Shown: positions 34,640-48,244, counted from the stretch's first letter. The stretch is DNA of 64,000 nucleotides from Utricularia gibba (GCA_002189035.1 NEEC01000012.1:1364001-1428000), one strand, 5' to 3'. Numbers and translations are program-made. Notes: generated by a model from the sequence alone, not told the origin.

Positions 34640-35420
34640 GCATTAGAAGAGGAGGACCCAACTTCAAGTGAGCATTCAAGTTACTCCACCACTCATCAAC
34701 TTAATTCAAAAATAATTACAAGCATAGTGAAGCTTCACAACTTAGATAATTTGACTCAACCTCTCGTCTCCACTCTGGTTACACCTAAGTACGAGAGTGT
34801 CTGGTGCAAGACAATACAAATAGCCCTTTGAGCCAAGAAAAAGATGGCATTGATTGATGGATGACTACCAATGTTAGAGGAATTCTATCCTAATCTATGA
34901 TGATTGGCTCAAAGCTGAATTCATTGCGTTAGCCTAGTTAATAAGCTCCATATTTCCAGAGTTGCATGCATCGTTCACTAACTGTGAAACCTCTAGGGAA
35001 TTAGCTTTAGTGCTAGGGAAATTGTTGGTTAGTGATTATTATATGAAAAGAAAAATGTTATGAAAGGATTATACTGTTACATTACTTTCAACTCTTTGCT
35101 CATGTTGAATGCAAATTCCAACGGCTGAAACTCTTAGGAGTATATTTTTCATTTTCCTTATGGGATTAGGCTCTGAGTTTGAAGTCATGCGAAGTCAAAT
35201 TCTTCTCATAAAATAGCAATGATGTCCTTCCTATGGTACTGATTGCAAAGAAGCGAATATAAGGACTGAGTCCATGAGCAAACAAATGCACCATAGTGCT
35301 ATGAGCATGCAAAGCAAAGAAAAAGCTATTTTTGGTCTAAAGAAAAACTGGGTAAAAGTGGGGCCATCTACCTGCCCAAAGATGTCTAGTAAGTGTGCCT
35401 TTTGCCAACTTGAGAGATAC
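34640..35420 (+). pseudogene. copia gag relic
   Basis: The translation has KLHNLDNLTQPLVSTLVTPK, ESVWCKTIQIAL, AKKKMALIDG and later AKNWVKVG-type fragments in shifting frames. The first blocks match the N-terminus of plant copia gag. Many stops interrupt it. Confidence 0.65.
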
Positions 35421-36189
35421 ATCTAAGACATATGTTTCCTAATTCATGGAATTTAAGATCTCTTCAATGGAATATATGGTGACAATTGGAACAAGGTGTG
35501 GGAAGGTCAACAAAAAAAAATTTGGATTTTAAAGGCTAAGAAATAGACCTGTAACTCCATGTAAAGAAAGGCTAAAGAAGAAGATGATCATTCTATCAGC
35601 CATCTACATATATCAAGTAAAAAAAATTACATTGCTATCTTTTAATCAAACTGTCTGAATAATTGACATAAGGGCAACAATTCAAGCTTGCTTCCAAAAG
35701 GAGATAATAAGTGATTTCAGCGAGTTGAAAAAATTATTTTACCTACCAAATGGGGAGACATGCTTGGTTAAATATGCAAGGAAGATGACTGTAAATGAGG
35801 GTATTGAGATAAAAAAAAGTACTTTACTTTTTAGCAATCAACAAAAATCTTATATTGGTTCCTAGGCTGCTAAGAGAAAATGATATGAACTACTTTTTCA
35901 TTGTTGATAATTATGTTTTTTCAAGACTAAAAGCTCAGGAAAATCAAAGGATGAGGCAAACTTGTGTAGAGATTGTACAAATTAGAAAATTATTCGTTTT
36001 GCATGGTGCAAGCTGATCTTGAGGATCCTCCTTTTATTTTTTCCACTGAACTTTTTTTTTTGTTAATGTTGACATTCCCAAACCCATCTTGTGTCATTTG
36101 CACTTGGGATATGCTTTTAATTAATGTTTTGATACAGTTGCAACTTTTACTATCTTGTGAACACCGTCGCAATAGCAAATAAACAAGAT

Positions 36190-36484
36190 TATAATGTAAT
36201 GTAAGTGAAACTACAACTACATAAATTTTTGAAAAAGTTCATGTGGATGTGTGAGGTACCCACTATCACCAATACACGATCATTCCTTATTGCGGTAGAT
36301 GATATGGGTCGAGTCACTTATACTTGCTTGCTCCAATACAAATCGGAAGCCATAACTGTGATTAGAAACATGGATAACATGATAGAGAGACAGTTTGGAA
36401 ACCAAATCAAAGAGGTGAATTCATCCACAATGATCTCAAAGAGTTTCTTTTTTTTTTCGGAGAAAAGGGTATCTTGCATCACAC
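36190..36484 (+). pseudogene. copia integrase, part before the hAT insertion
   Basis: The translation has TNTRSFLIAVDDMGRVTYTC, NMIERQFGNQIK and SEKRVSCI/GILHH. These correspond to the integrase core (FLTIVDDYSR-like block) up to the segment before the catalytic Glu. Confidence 0.8.
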
Positions 36485-39311
36485 CTGGATTCATCCTACT
36501 ACATGTTTAGGGCGAATCTAGTTCAGGGATACAGGGTTATAGTGCGGATTCATGTACTCCTTGTATCCCATAATGAATATTTATCAAATATTATGAATAT
36601 TTTTTATATTTAATATCATCATTATCAAAAATCCACATGTCATAAAACCCTAGAACTACAATCTCGCCCACAGTGCCAACGGTGAACACTCAGCCTTGTG
36701 CGGGAGTTTCCAATCCAGCGCTTGACAAGCCACGTGAGCAAAAATTCACTCTTTTGCAAATTGAGCACAGACAAATTCATGAGGGCTTGTGAATCAGTCT
36801 GAAAAAAATTATTTGGCTGGGTGTGGAGAAGGCAATGGCATGTTGCAACCAAAATCACTCAGCAACGGGCAGCCACCATCGTCTACACTTCGGGTAATCG
36901 AAAGTGAGAACTTTTCCCTGTTAATTAGTTGTTACAGCGACAGGACTCTTCATTTTTTGCAAAAGCTGTTAATTTGTGTGATTGGAACTAATATTTTTCT
37001 CATTAGATGGAAAAAAGAGAGATTGATCCAGAGTGTGATGATAGATCATCACAAAATAATCGACCACTTTGGAAATTTGCCACTATTGTAAGGAAGACAA
37101 CTTCAAAAGGTAGAAATAAAGTGGTTCGTTGCAATTATTGCAATGTGGAATTTATAGACTCTTATTTCAGAGTTCGAGCTCATTTAACAAAAACAACTGG
37201 ACAAGACGTGAAGACATGTTAGGCTATTACTACAACACAACTTACTGAAGTGAAAGCATTAGAAGAACAATCTTCTCAAAGAATGGAGAATAATAAATCA
37301 AAATTGGTTTCATTGCCTATTATAAACAATAGATCAGGAGAAGGATCTCATGCTCCAAGTTTAGATTATGGATATTCATCTCAAGTATTTCACTCATCCA
37401 CCTCAGTTGATGAAGATTGTCAACGTCAATGAAAGAATCAAAAACTTACAAACCAAAAAATATTAGAAGAGTTATGAAATATGCAAGATAAGGATGAGGT
37501 AGTTAATACAATTGCAAGAGCTTTCTATGCTGATAGTATTCCATTCAAATTTGCACGTTATACTTATTTTATTGAAGCAATATCTTTACTTGGTTCTGAA
37601 AAAACTACTAGCTAACTAATTCCTATTCTTTTTTTACATACATCATTGTATATTTCACATTACAGATTTTTTGGACCCCATGTATTATTCATACACTAAA
37701 TCTTGTTATGAAAGATATATTTGCTTCCTCATCAGCTATATGGGTCAAAGACATTGTTGATGAAGTATCCACAATTAGGAACTTTATTATTAACTATACA
37801 AGAAGGTTAGCTATTTTCAGGAAATACTCAACTATATCATTTTTGAAGGTTGCTGAAACTAGATTTGCATCTTATGTGATTGTATTATCTCGATTTAAAC
37901 TTCTTACATCTTATGTGATTGTTAGTGATGAATGGAATTCATGTGATGATAGAGAAAAGAAGAAAGCTGATTTAGTTAAACAAAGAATATTAGATCATCG
38001 TTTATGGACTTCTATTGATTATATTTTTAGAGTTTCAGAGCCTATTGTGGAATATATTAGATTATGTGATACAGATCAACCCACTCTTCATTTGATTTAT
38101 AAACAATGGGATACTATGTTGATGAAGGTGAAGCAAGCTATATATTCTTTTGATAATGCGGATGAGTACCATTTAATGTTTTGGATTGATGTTGAAAAAA
38201 TCATACATGAAAGATGCACACAAAGTCTTACTCTTTTGCATGCTATCGCCTATTGTTTGAATGCGAGATTAGCTTTTATTTTAATTTCATTGAACTACTA
38301 CTTTCATTTATGAATCAAATGATGTTGCATATAATTTTTATAATAAATATTTTATAGGTGTGTTACTAAAGAATGGAGATATCAACATCCAAACTTGCTT
38401 CCTATAGAATGTGATTTGGTCATTTCAAAGTTGAAAGATGAGTTCCTCAACCGATATTTTTCTGATCCTATCCAAAAAAGAGAAGTGAAAGAAGAATTGA
38501 CAAATTTTTTGAGGTGTTTCACATCAGTTTGGTGAACATGAATCTTTGACAGATAGACTACATATGAAGCCAACATCATGGTGGTATTCTTATGGTGCTC
38601 AAACACATCTTTTATATCTAGCAAAAATAGTTTTTAGTCAACCTTCTTCTTCTTCTTCAAGTGAAGGGAATTAGAGTACTTACTCATTCATCCATTCAAA
38701 GCAAAGAAACAAGTTAACCCCAAAAAGGGCGGAGGATTTAGTTTTTGTGCATAGTAATCTTCGATTTCTTTCAAGGAAGACATCAAAGTATCAAGAGGGT
38801 GTTTCAAAGATGTGGGATGTTAACCATTCGGGATCTTTGGCAAATACAACTATCTTGGAATTCGCCAAGCTATCTATTAATGATCTAGAATTTGAGAGTA
38901 TCATATTTAGTAATGAAGATGATGATGAAAGTGAAGTTCTACAAAAGTTTGATGATTGATGAAAATTGCAATGCTTTAGTTTATTAAATATTAGATTATA
39001 GGATATTCTAATACTTGTTATTTTGATATTGATACTTGATTCATCTTAATATTTTCTTCCAATATTAAATCTAATTTTCACTAGGATGAGATATATGGTT
39101 TTTCTATTAGATAAATGAAAGATTTGTATTTAAAAATATTATTTATAACTAGTAAATAATATATTATTTATTTATGTATGTAAATTATAAATATAATATA
39201 TATTAATTTTTATTTTTTCTGAATCCTATACAAATTCTTTTAGATTAGATGAATCCCCGTATCTGAATCCACAAATCATTGGATACCCGAATCCGAATCC
39301 TAGTCTCCTAG
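36485..39311 (+). mobile_element. hAT transposon inserted in copia integrase
   Basis: The element is flanked by the direct repeat CATCACAC at 36477-36484 and 39312-39319, an 8-bp target-site duplication as made by hAT elements. Removing it rejoins the copia integrase frame. It encodes a BED-type zinc finger and hAT transposase segments on plus. Its terminal inverted repeats are weak (CTGGATTC at the left, the inverse of CTAGGAGACTAGGATTC at the right), suggesting end decay. Confidence 0.88.
37007..38959 (+). pseudogene. hAT transposase, broken and internally deleted
   Basis: In order, the sequence shows a BED zinc finger (RPLWKFATIV, VVRCNYCNVEFIDSYFRVRA, HLTKTTGQ), a stop, a SIPFKFARYTYFIEAI block, an abrupt jump to WTPCIIHTLNLVMKDIF, then VAETRFASYVIVLSRFKLL and WRYQHPNLLP, and a C-terminal DRLHMKPTSWWYSYGA with an acidic tail ending at 38959. 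The part of the DUF659 region between FIEAI and CIIHTLNLV is missing. The protein cannot be full length. Confidence 0.85.
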
Positions 39312-39319
39312 CATCACAC

Positions 39320-39700
39320 TAGCTGTGTATACACGTCGAAAAAAAATGGCTGATATGCAAGGGCTTCAATGCATAAATCAAACATTATCCAATTATGGGA
39401 AGAATGCTTGACTGTGATGTACATCATAAAAAAGTTTTCAAAGACCACTTTGTTTGGCAAGACACTTTTAGAGTGCTTGTTCAAAAAACAATCAAGCTTA
39501 TCCAAAATAAAGATCTTCGACTGCTTGTGTTTTTATATAGAGCCCTTGAAAAACCAAGATAACTTTGATACAAAAGGGAAAAAAAAGGAGTATTTATAGG
39601 ATATGCACCTAGGAAAAAAGAGTACAAAATTTTTAATCCAAATGACAATCTATGTTGATGTCTAGAGATATAATATTCTATGAAGATTGATTCCCCTACA
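39320..39700 (+). pseudogene. copia integrase, part after the hAT insertion
   Basis: The reading HTSCVYTSKKNG, then LWEECLTVMYIIKKFSKTTL, LLECLFKKQSSLSKIKIFDC and a broken GYAPRKK continues the integrase from the copy at 36190-36484. One stop (after KKNG) and a frame change near 39597 are present. Confidence 0.85.
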
Positions 39701-39879
39701 AAGCTGATAATACAACAAGTTAAGGTTTTAATATGATGCTATTATTGGATACTTAATTGTTTCAAGAAATTTTCCAACATCATTCTAATGCAGAATCAGA
39801 ATACTTATTTGAATTATCTCAACCAATATTAGATGATGTAGAGGCACAACACAACAATTCAAATAATCAAAATAAAATA

Positions 39880-41475
39880 ATTGATTCACCTTTGGAAGAG
39901 CTAGTTGTATAAAGAAGTCACAGATAAATTACACAACCTCATTGGATGTAGGATTACATATGTACAATAGATGATTGGAATTCTATAGAACAAGAACCCA
40001 ATAACTTTGAAGAGGCAGTAGAAGATCCATGATGATAATCTGTTATGAAAGTCGAAGAGAAGGCTTTGAAAGATAAATAGACTTGTATTTTGATGGATCT
40101 CCTTCCAAATCAAAACCTAGTTGGGAGCAATTGGATTTATAAGCATAAATTAAATCCAAATGACACATTTGAAAGGAGAAAGGCAAGATTGGTAGCACAA
40201 GAATATTCCCAAAAAAGAGGACAAGATTTTGAAAGAAAGTTTATCACATGTTACTAAATCCACTAGTGTCAAGCTAATACTGACATTGGCTATAGCACAT
40301 AACTAACCTTTACATTAGGCAATGTATTTTTCATGGTAAGTTAAAAGAAGAGGTTTATACGAAGCCTCCACCAAGTTATTTTGTGGGTAAAAAGGTTTGT
40401 AAGTTTTTAAAACTAAATTATGAGCCAAAACAAGTTTTGAGGGAATGGAACAAGAAGCTTACCTCAAAGTTGGAGATTATCGGTTTCTTTCAAAACCAAC
40501 ATGATCCTTGTATGTTTTACAAGAGGACTAGTTAGCACATCTTTGTTCTACTAGTATATTTGGATGATATAATTCGAGATTCAATTAAAGAAATACAAAC
40601 AATAAAGACTCTCTTTCATGATTGGTTCATAATCAAAGACTTGGGAGAAGTTATATACTATCTCGGGCTATAGATTTGTAATAATAAAAAGGAAATTTTT
40701 ATTACTCAAAAGGGTTATATAGCAGCTATCATTAGGGATTTGAACTTCCCGAAAATGATGAGCACCCAATTCCACTATCAAAGTAGTTCAAATTTCTAGA
40801 GAATCCAAGAAAAGAGATTGTTTCACCATTACGATATCGAAGGCTAGTGGGCATCTCTTTTAGGCTTTTCCCAACCTAATCCATCGTATTATGTATAAAC
40901 ATTTAATTAATACATAGAACAACTATGCAAAGAACACTGACGGCCAATGATTCAACAAGTGAAATACTTGAGAAAAACACTTGACAAGAGATTGTTATAT
41001 CCATGAGAAAAGGAACAAAATCACTGAATGCATTATGGGACTTCAATTGGTTGGCATGTCCATTACTCAAAGATCCTTGATAGGATATGCCATATTTTTT
41101 GGATCTATCTTGATGTCTTGGAAAATGAAGAAGAAAGTTATAGTTTCAAGGTCATCATCAAAGGTGGAGTACAGAACCACTACAACCATGATGTCCAAAT
41201 TGAAGTGGATAACTTGCTGCAAGAAATCGAATATCCCAATAATGGAGTAATTCCTTTGTATTGAGACAACAAGGCTGCAATTCAAATAACGGAAAACTCG
41301 GTTTTCCACTAATGAACAAAGCACATCATGATTGACTATCATATCATGAGAGAGTGCTTCAAGAACGGTCACTTAAACTACCAACAAAATTACAAGTTGT
41401 CGATTCATTCACCAAGCTGTTGGGAGAGATGGAATATGAATAGTTTCTCCAGAAATTAGGGTTGGTTCACCAAAC
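39880..41475 (+). pseudogene. copia reverse transcriptase and RNase H relic
   Basis: Fragments in several frames include NLVGSNWIYKHKLNPNDTFE, RRKARLVAQEYSQKRGQDFE, and the RNase H part GYAIFFGSILMSWKMKKK with VSRSSSKVEYR, DNKAAIQI and VDSFTKLLG. The order RT then RNase H at the 3' end fits copia. Stops are frequent. Confidence 0.85.
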
Positions 41476-42601
41476 AATTTGGTATAGATAGTAATTAGCT
41501 GTTTTTCATTATGGTAAAACTGATTTCAATGCACCCCACCACTCAACCGCCGCTACCACGACACCGCCAACGATTGTCCCACCGCTATGCCCCTTGCGCA
41601 CAATGCGTAATGTGTATGCACACTATGACAGGCAAATTGTAGGGTATTTATTGCATGCCAAAGCACGAGTTCGGTGGCAGCGAGCAATGGGAAGCATGCG
41701 ACAGTCAATAGTCGACGCATGGAAGAGATACTATTGAAGATAGAAATTAATATTTCATATATTTTACCTTAATAGAAAGTACTAGAGATATATGATATTA
41801 ATTTAATTTTATTTAGTAATAAATGTTAAATATATATACTTTTCAAATAGTAGAAACGACTTATGTTAAATATGTAATTAATATTAATAAAAAATGCTTA
41901 AAATGGAAAATATTAAAAACTAATTTCACCCTTTACCAAAACTTTTAAGGATTATACATGCCTCATAATATCAGTTTTGTTAGAAGAATGATTAAATACA
42001 TTATTTTAACTATATTGTAGAAACTAAACGCATTATTTTGATAAATTATAGAGATTTTTAATATCAAAAGTTCAAATTATAAATAATAACATTGATTATA
42101 CAATTAAAAATATTAAAAAATGACAGCATATGCAAATAAAATATAAAATTATAATAACATTGGACTGGAAATGATATAATTTGATGTTCACCCCACTTTC
42201 ATCTTTTAATTTGAAATTACTAAAACAATAACAAACATAATGAAGAAGACGGCATCCCGGTCAACATGATTTGCTTTACTGATTGATGTACATACATGAT
42301 ACATTAATTCTGATGTAAATTATGATGAATTAAACCCCTTTCAAAGTCACCTGCATTCCTTGAGAAGATACGAGGGAACACTGCTGCTTGGTTTCGCAGA
42401 TTTGCTTTCTGGTGATCCCCATGCACTGAAATCAAGTGCCCGCCGCTCCACCTGCGCAGTCCGACCACCAAAATGGATCACATTCTCAATCTTAATCCAA
42501 AGCATGGAGATGGATGGTAACACAACACATATTTACATCATCCTTGACGCAGACATGGGACATTGAAGGTTCATCCAATCAAGAGAAGCGCTAGTGAAAA
42601 T
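41476..42601. other. boundary between transposon-rich DNA and the gene island
   Basis: A GC-richer patch (about 41530-41735) is followed by AT-rich sequence. The DNA downstream of MYB3R, about 42330-42601, presumably contains its 3' UTR. I see no further gene. Confidence 0.5.
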
Positions 42602-45600
42602 TCATACCGTGAACTTTGAAGATGGCTGGCAAGCTATCTGTTCATTGTTGGGTTCTGTGCGTGAAAGGGTAATGCCTTTTGCTTTCGCAATGGTGTCCGG
42701 AGTCTCATCTCCCAAAACTTCCTTAGCATCGGCAAAAGTCTCAGCAGTATGCTCCCCTAATTGCTTCATCAGCCCAATTGCATCGTAAGTGCACTCCCCA
42801 GGCAGAAAATAGCCCATGTCCTATAAGATATCTCTTTATATCACGAGGAGGAAAGAGTGGGGAGCATGAAACTGTATATGGGTACATGTTTCTGCAGACC
42901 TCAAGTGTTAACTCTGTATCAACTGTAGGCCCAGGAACGAAGGTTTTAAGAAACCAAGGGATTTCCAAGCAGAAGGGGATTCCATAATCCTCTTTAGTGG
43001 AGTTTCTATGTACCTGTTTCACACAAGGAGAAAGAAATATAAAAAGAGAAAAATTGAGGACGGGGGTGAGCTGGATGAATGTAACTGCAATCATTCTTAC
43101 ATGCCGCTGCATTCAGGGACTGCACCTTTGCATGTGGTTTCAGCTTTTTCTCCGGGCTCAGAGAACAAGTTAGCACTACGCTTCTTTGCACTAAACGGAG
43201 GTGAACAGATTACCGACAAACATGAATTCTCAGAGGAAGAAAAAATAACATGCTTTGAGATAAAATCTAGCTTCCGATAAGTCTGATCGAGCGAGGAGAT
43301 CAGGAGGTCATTTGCATCATGTTCAGTAAGAACCCCGGCCAAATCTTTTACCTGCACAAGGATTTGAGGTATATCAAAATGTTGAAAATTCATTAACTTC
43401 ATGTTTATGGAACAAAATCAACCAAAGCAGCCAGAAGGCAGTTGTTGTAGCGATGAGTTTATATCATCTGGTTATTAGACGCTGAGTGTGTTTGACTGCA
43501 GCAGTGGGGACAAAAAAAAATAAAGAAAACAAAGAACTCACTGTTGTGACTGCATTTCTCACGTCCATGACAGATCTGTTATCAGTTGTCCTATCCAAGA
43601 GTTCACTGCTCTTGAACTCTTTCAGGGACACATCACATTCTGAAATGACAAGGCTTTTGCTGCTCTCTATCTGGGGACCGGTGGGAACCACATTTTTGTT
43701 TTCAGAACACGAGACCTTCAAGTTTTCTTTGTTTGAGGATACTGACTTGCATGCACATTCATCAAGCATCACATCTAACCTGGAAAATGCACCAGACAAA
43801 CTAGATAATGTGTCTTGCCTTGAATTTCTTTCGATCTTCTTTTCGGTCCTCCTTTCTGACAACGGGGAAAGAAAATCACGATGTCTTTTCTTAAGTATTG
43901 ATGGTGTGCTGGAAAAGGTTTTGGCCGCACTTCTCAAAACTTTTTCAGGGGTATCATCCCTAGATGGTGAATCCCATAACTTTATTGGCACCAGAGAGGA
44001 CATCATCATCAGCTGACGAATGCCGAAGGGGCTGAACTCTTGTTGCAAGTCATTTCCAGATTGTACAAGGTCACAACTGAAGAATGGCATGTCAAAGCTC
44101 GGGAAATGAGGAGGTTCGTAGCATAAAGTTCCAGCATCTTTTTCATCTCTTTTACTTTCTGTTGTTTCCTTGGATAGGGAACATGGAGAGTCTTTTGGAG
44201 GTTCCAAGACAATCTCATCAGGGAAAATCGGTCCAGGCGAATCATTTTTCTCATAGCATTCCTCCACAGGGAGAGAGGATTCAGACTCCTTTGAGTAAAT
44301 AAAGCCATCAGGTGTACCAGGTAGCATGGGTGAAAGGCATGAAGGAAAGGACAGGGACCGTGACAGTGTCTTTTCCAACATATCAGACGGCATGTAATGA
44401 AACCCAGAAGAATACGCCTCATGGATATCCGTGACTGAAGGGTTATTAGTTTCAGAGGGACAAGATACATTAGGGTCAGCCTCAGTGTCATCCATAACCG
44501 TTTCTGAGTTAGCTACCAAAGCTGGCACTTCAACACCCATAAGCATGTCAACAAAGGATGCCGAAGAATTCAAACCATCTGAAGAATCTACAGAGAAGGG
44601 CAACATCGCTTCATGATTATTTGGCCCCACCTGCCAATCTTTACTAGAAGAAGTCTCCACACATAAGGACAAATCATGCTCTGGAAACTTGTTGCCCATT
44701 TTGCTATGCTCTTCTGGTAGGTTAAATGTGGGTTCTTCAAATTCGGGAAAATAGACATCATGAGTTAGTATAGGACTTGAATTTCCAGTCACTCTGCAAT
44801 CTTCTCCAGGATGTGTGGTGGCATAGCTTGTAGATTGAGATGCACAAGAAAAACCTGAAATTTGACTGCATTCTTCCTCCAATTCTATTTTGACAAAGCT
44901 ATCAGCGTCACAACTTTGCAGTAATTTTGATGGAGAGGAAGCCACTGACTGATCTTGATGGCTCACGAGCGGAAAGCCTTCAAACTGAGAAAGTAATCCA
45001 GATGCTATGTATATGTCGAGCTTTTTTTTGACTGAACTGTTCCAGTGATTTTTTATAGCATTGTCACTTCTGAGGACAAAAAAGGAAGTGGAATGGGAGC
45101 AAATAAGCAGCGGCAAGAAGAAAGGACAGGTTTGTGAAACATATATACTTGACCTTAGTCTATAATAAGAAAATACCTCCCAGGCAAGAACTTGGACAAC
45201 TCTGCCCACTTGTTGCCATACAATTGGTGGGCACGAATCAATGTCAACTCCTCATCTTGAGTCCAAGCTTCCTTATTAATATTGGGATTATGATGATTAT
45301 GCCACCTGAAAAGTGATCACCATTTTGGGAACAGACTATCACAACAAAAAAACTAAGGAATTTCAGCGGAATTTTGTATGAAAATAATAGTAAATCTTCC
45401 ATCAATAAAAATCATAAGACGAACACTACAAAACGGAAATTTTATGTAAATTAGACTACCTCTCACGGCACTGCTTTCCTATACGCCCTGGAAGATGCTG
45501 TGCGATGGTAGACCACTTCCTTGCCCCATGCTTCGTTACCAAGGCAACTATGATTTCATCCTCCTAATCAACATTCGTGAAGTGAGGCATACTTTTTAAA

Positions 45601-46865
45601 AGCATACTTTGAAAAAAAAAAAAAACTGCTGAAAAGAAAAATTCCTTTACCTCTTGGGTCCAGGGACCTTTAACAAGCTCGGGGTTAAGAACCTTCTGCC
45701 ACCTATGCAAACATTGCACATCTGTTCGACCCTTGATGCATTCCGCTAAACAGAACAGCATAAAACAAAAATTCAAATTAAACTGGATGAATCCCCCCCC
45801 CCCCCTCAAATGATTAGTATCTCACACTCATTAACAGTCATTAAACACTTGATACGCAATGTGAAGATTCATGTTATACTACGAGGCGAATCAAGGAAAG
45901 CTGGCATTGGCATTAGGCTAGTCGTAAATATACATTAACATTTAATACAACGCGGCGGCCTTCAAACCCTTCCAGCCAAACAAGTGAATATACAATTTTT
46001 TACCTATCTTTTTCCAATTCTTTCCTTGGAAGCGCTGAACAGCCACTCGTAAGATCTCATCCTGCAGCAATAGAGAGCTTATTTAGTCATCCCATCCCAC
46101 CCACCCAAGAGATGATGCAATGAGCCTTCACATGCAATGACATGACAATAGATAATGGTCACACCATGTATCAGGTTTAATAAAAAGAAAGATTAATCCA
46201 CTAAAGAAACGGCATCTTCTTACGCAACGTTCAGAGGATATCTAAATCTGTTATTTTTAAATCACCGTGTAATGCGCACATCAAAACCCAGATTGGATCA
46301 GACAAGAGATAACCAAAGCAAGTCATTCTCCATTTCTGCTGAAATTTGGGGGCATTATACTGCTACTAAAATTTGAACAGCACCCTTCAGCATATCTTTT
46401 AGGTGACAGTGCATGGTGATCACAAGAAAATTAACTTCAAAGTGAATAAAAATAAGAAAAAGTAACAAACTGAAGAAAATACACCCACCTCTTGAGGAGT
46501 CCATTTTCCTCGTGTGGACTTTCTAGTAGGGCCACTTGTTCTCCTGGATGCACATAAAAGAAGAAAAAGGAATCATATTATATGGTTATTCCCTCAAATT
46601 CTTGTGAAGTAAATATCTACAAAGCATCTAAAAACTACAACCAATTAAAAAAAAAAGAAATGCAAATATGCAACAAGCTGGAATCTTTTGAGCTTTTTAC
46701 AGAGAAAATATTGACAATCCAAAAAGTTCAAAAAAAAAAAAAAATTACCCAGGGGCTCATCATGCCCTCTGTCTTTAAAGATTACCCGAGGGGAGGCCGA
46801 GATCTTTGCGAACCGTTTCTAGCATCATCAGTTGTGATCTTGCTCCTTTTTCTATCACTTCCCAT
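42602..46865 (-). CDS. MYB3R: MYB3R-type (R1R2R3) MYB transcription factor
   Basis: This is a nuclear DNA-binding regulator of G2/M genes. Ten coding exons were rebuilt from GT-AG signals: 46865-46786, 46543-46489, 46061-46004, 45745-45651, 45563-45460, 45305-45177, 45069-43542, 43351-43101, 43013-42900 and 42820-42602. The start is MGSDRKRSK. R1 (GKWTPQE...RWQKVL) is about residues 41-88, R2 (GPWTQE...RWHNHHNP) 93-140, and R3 (EAWTQDEE...HWNSSVKKKL) 145-191. Family motifs follow: LWDSPSRDDTPEKVLRSAAK, TPSILKKRHRDFLSPLSERR and, at the end, TYDAIGLMKQLGEHTAE. The exons sum to 2633 bases, one short of a full frame. The break is in exon 9 after SAWKS, at a CCC run (42958-42960). With one extra C the product is 877 aa. 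Alternatively, an acceptor 8 bases downstream would keep the frame. Confidence 0.93.
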
Positions 46866-48244
46866 AATTAATTAAGAAAGGAGAAAAGAAACTGATGCTG
46901 ACACCCCGAGCAAGTTCCTCAATATGCCTTCTGATAATCATTCTATAATGCCTTAGCACAATTGCGGCTGCCGGCCTGGGGGTGAGATAAAAAAAAACTC
47001 AGAAAACAGGTTTTACCATGAAAGGAGGTCCCCAGGCATCAGACATGGAAACATATTTATCATAGAGCATGCGCCACCCTACCTGGTTAATCATACTTCA
47101 GAAAGTCAGGATCTCTCAATGATTCATTAAAGAACCAAAGTCATTAGTGGCACAAGCTCCTCCTAGCACTGTTTTTATCTCCCCTCCGGCTAAGATTTGT
47201 TAAGAGCATACCTGGGAAATGCATAAAATCCCAATTAAAAAAAAAAACAACGTATAGCTTCATAACAAGTCAACATTTCGATATGAACAATTTGACAGAC
47301 GGTAATATCAAACAAAGAGTACTCAGTGACATAGCAATGACGGATATATACCGGATGAAGTAATTTTTCAAATAAAAGTTGTAATAACTAGCAAATAAGC
47401 TGATCGACTGTCTCACAAAATCCTAAAACTTGCACAGCTCAACAGCTATTTGAAACATCCTACCGTGTGAACTGTCAAGATGTAGGGGTAATTTCAATTA
47501 GGGTTTCCAAAAACAATCAAAGAACAATAACAGCAAAACCCTACGTCTGGAAACTAAAACAAGGTAGAACAATAATAATTACAACACAAATCATACAAAC
47601 CAACTTCGCACAGACGCTCACGAAACATGTTTTGAATCATTCCCTTAGAAACCAAAACTCCTCCGAAAAATAAAGTAAAAGAGCTACCATTCGACGCTTC
47701 AAACCAAAAAGTACCTCACAGAAACTGTAAATCCAACGCCAGAACGATTCCGATCATTCGATTAGCAAATGAAGAATTCTACGCACGTCATACGGGCGCA
47801 CGATATCTACTGCCCTTCGAGAGGCAACAGATCTGCTAGTACGATCAACGGGGCTCGAAATCCATAGAGAATTCAGTGAGAGTTGAGACGTGAAGTGCGA
47901 GAAGGTAACGAAGATTTCAAACCATGGAAGGGGGGACGAACGTTAAAATAAAGCTTCGTAGATTAAATTGACGGTTGAGATATCGCCCCCTCCTGATCCA
48001 ATGGCCAGAATATCTTCTACATTATAATATCGAAATAAAATTATAAATTTAATATTAATTTCGCAATGTAACCAAATATGCTGTTGTTTGGAAAGCCAAT
48101 ACAGAAACAATGAAACTTCATAACGAGAACATGGAAAAAACAGTTCAGGTGTCTGCTGAACTGGGAACTTCAAGGGGTAGAACACTGCATAAAGAAAGGG
48201 TACTACAGATTATATGACAACCATATTTCAGCATAGCTTCATTG
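46866..48244 (-). promoter_or_regulatory. MYB3R 5' leader and upstream region
   Basis: No other gene lies between the MYB3R start and the 3' end of the DUF632 gene at 48245. The GC-richer part at 47700-47940 is the likely transcription start region. One AACGG core, as found in the MSA elements bound by MYB3R proteins, occurs at 47847-47851. A single pentamer is weak evidence for autoregulation. Confidence 0.4.

Larger units (their letters stand above)
34316..41475 (+). mobile_element. decayed Ty1/copia element split by a hAT insertion
   Basis: The plus-strand order is 5' LTR, PBS, gag relic, integrase (interrupted), RT and RNase H. The integrase reading ends ...GILHH at 36481 and resumes HTSCVYTSKKNG at 39315, so the two halves were one ORF before the hAT insertion. 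Stops and frame changes are everywhere. No 3' LTR matching the 5' LTR was found after 41475. Confidence 0.87.

Noticed and set aside
43486-44016. Plus-strand 176-codon open frame opposite MYB3R exon 7
   Set aside because: It is an antisense shadow of a conserved MYB3R exon, whose serine-rich codons leave the other strand open.
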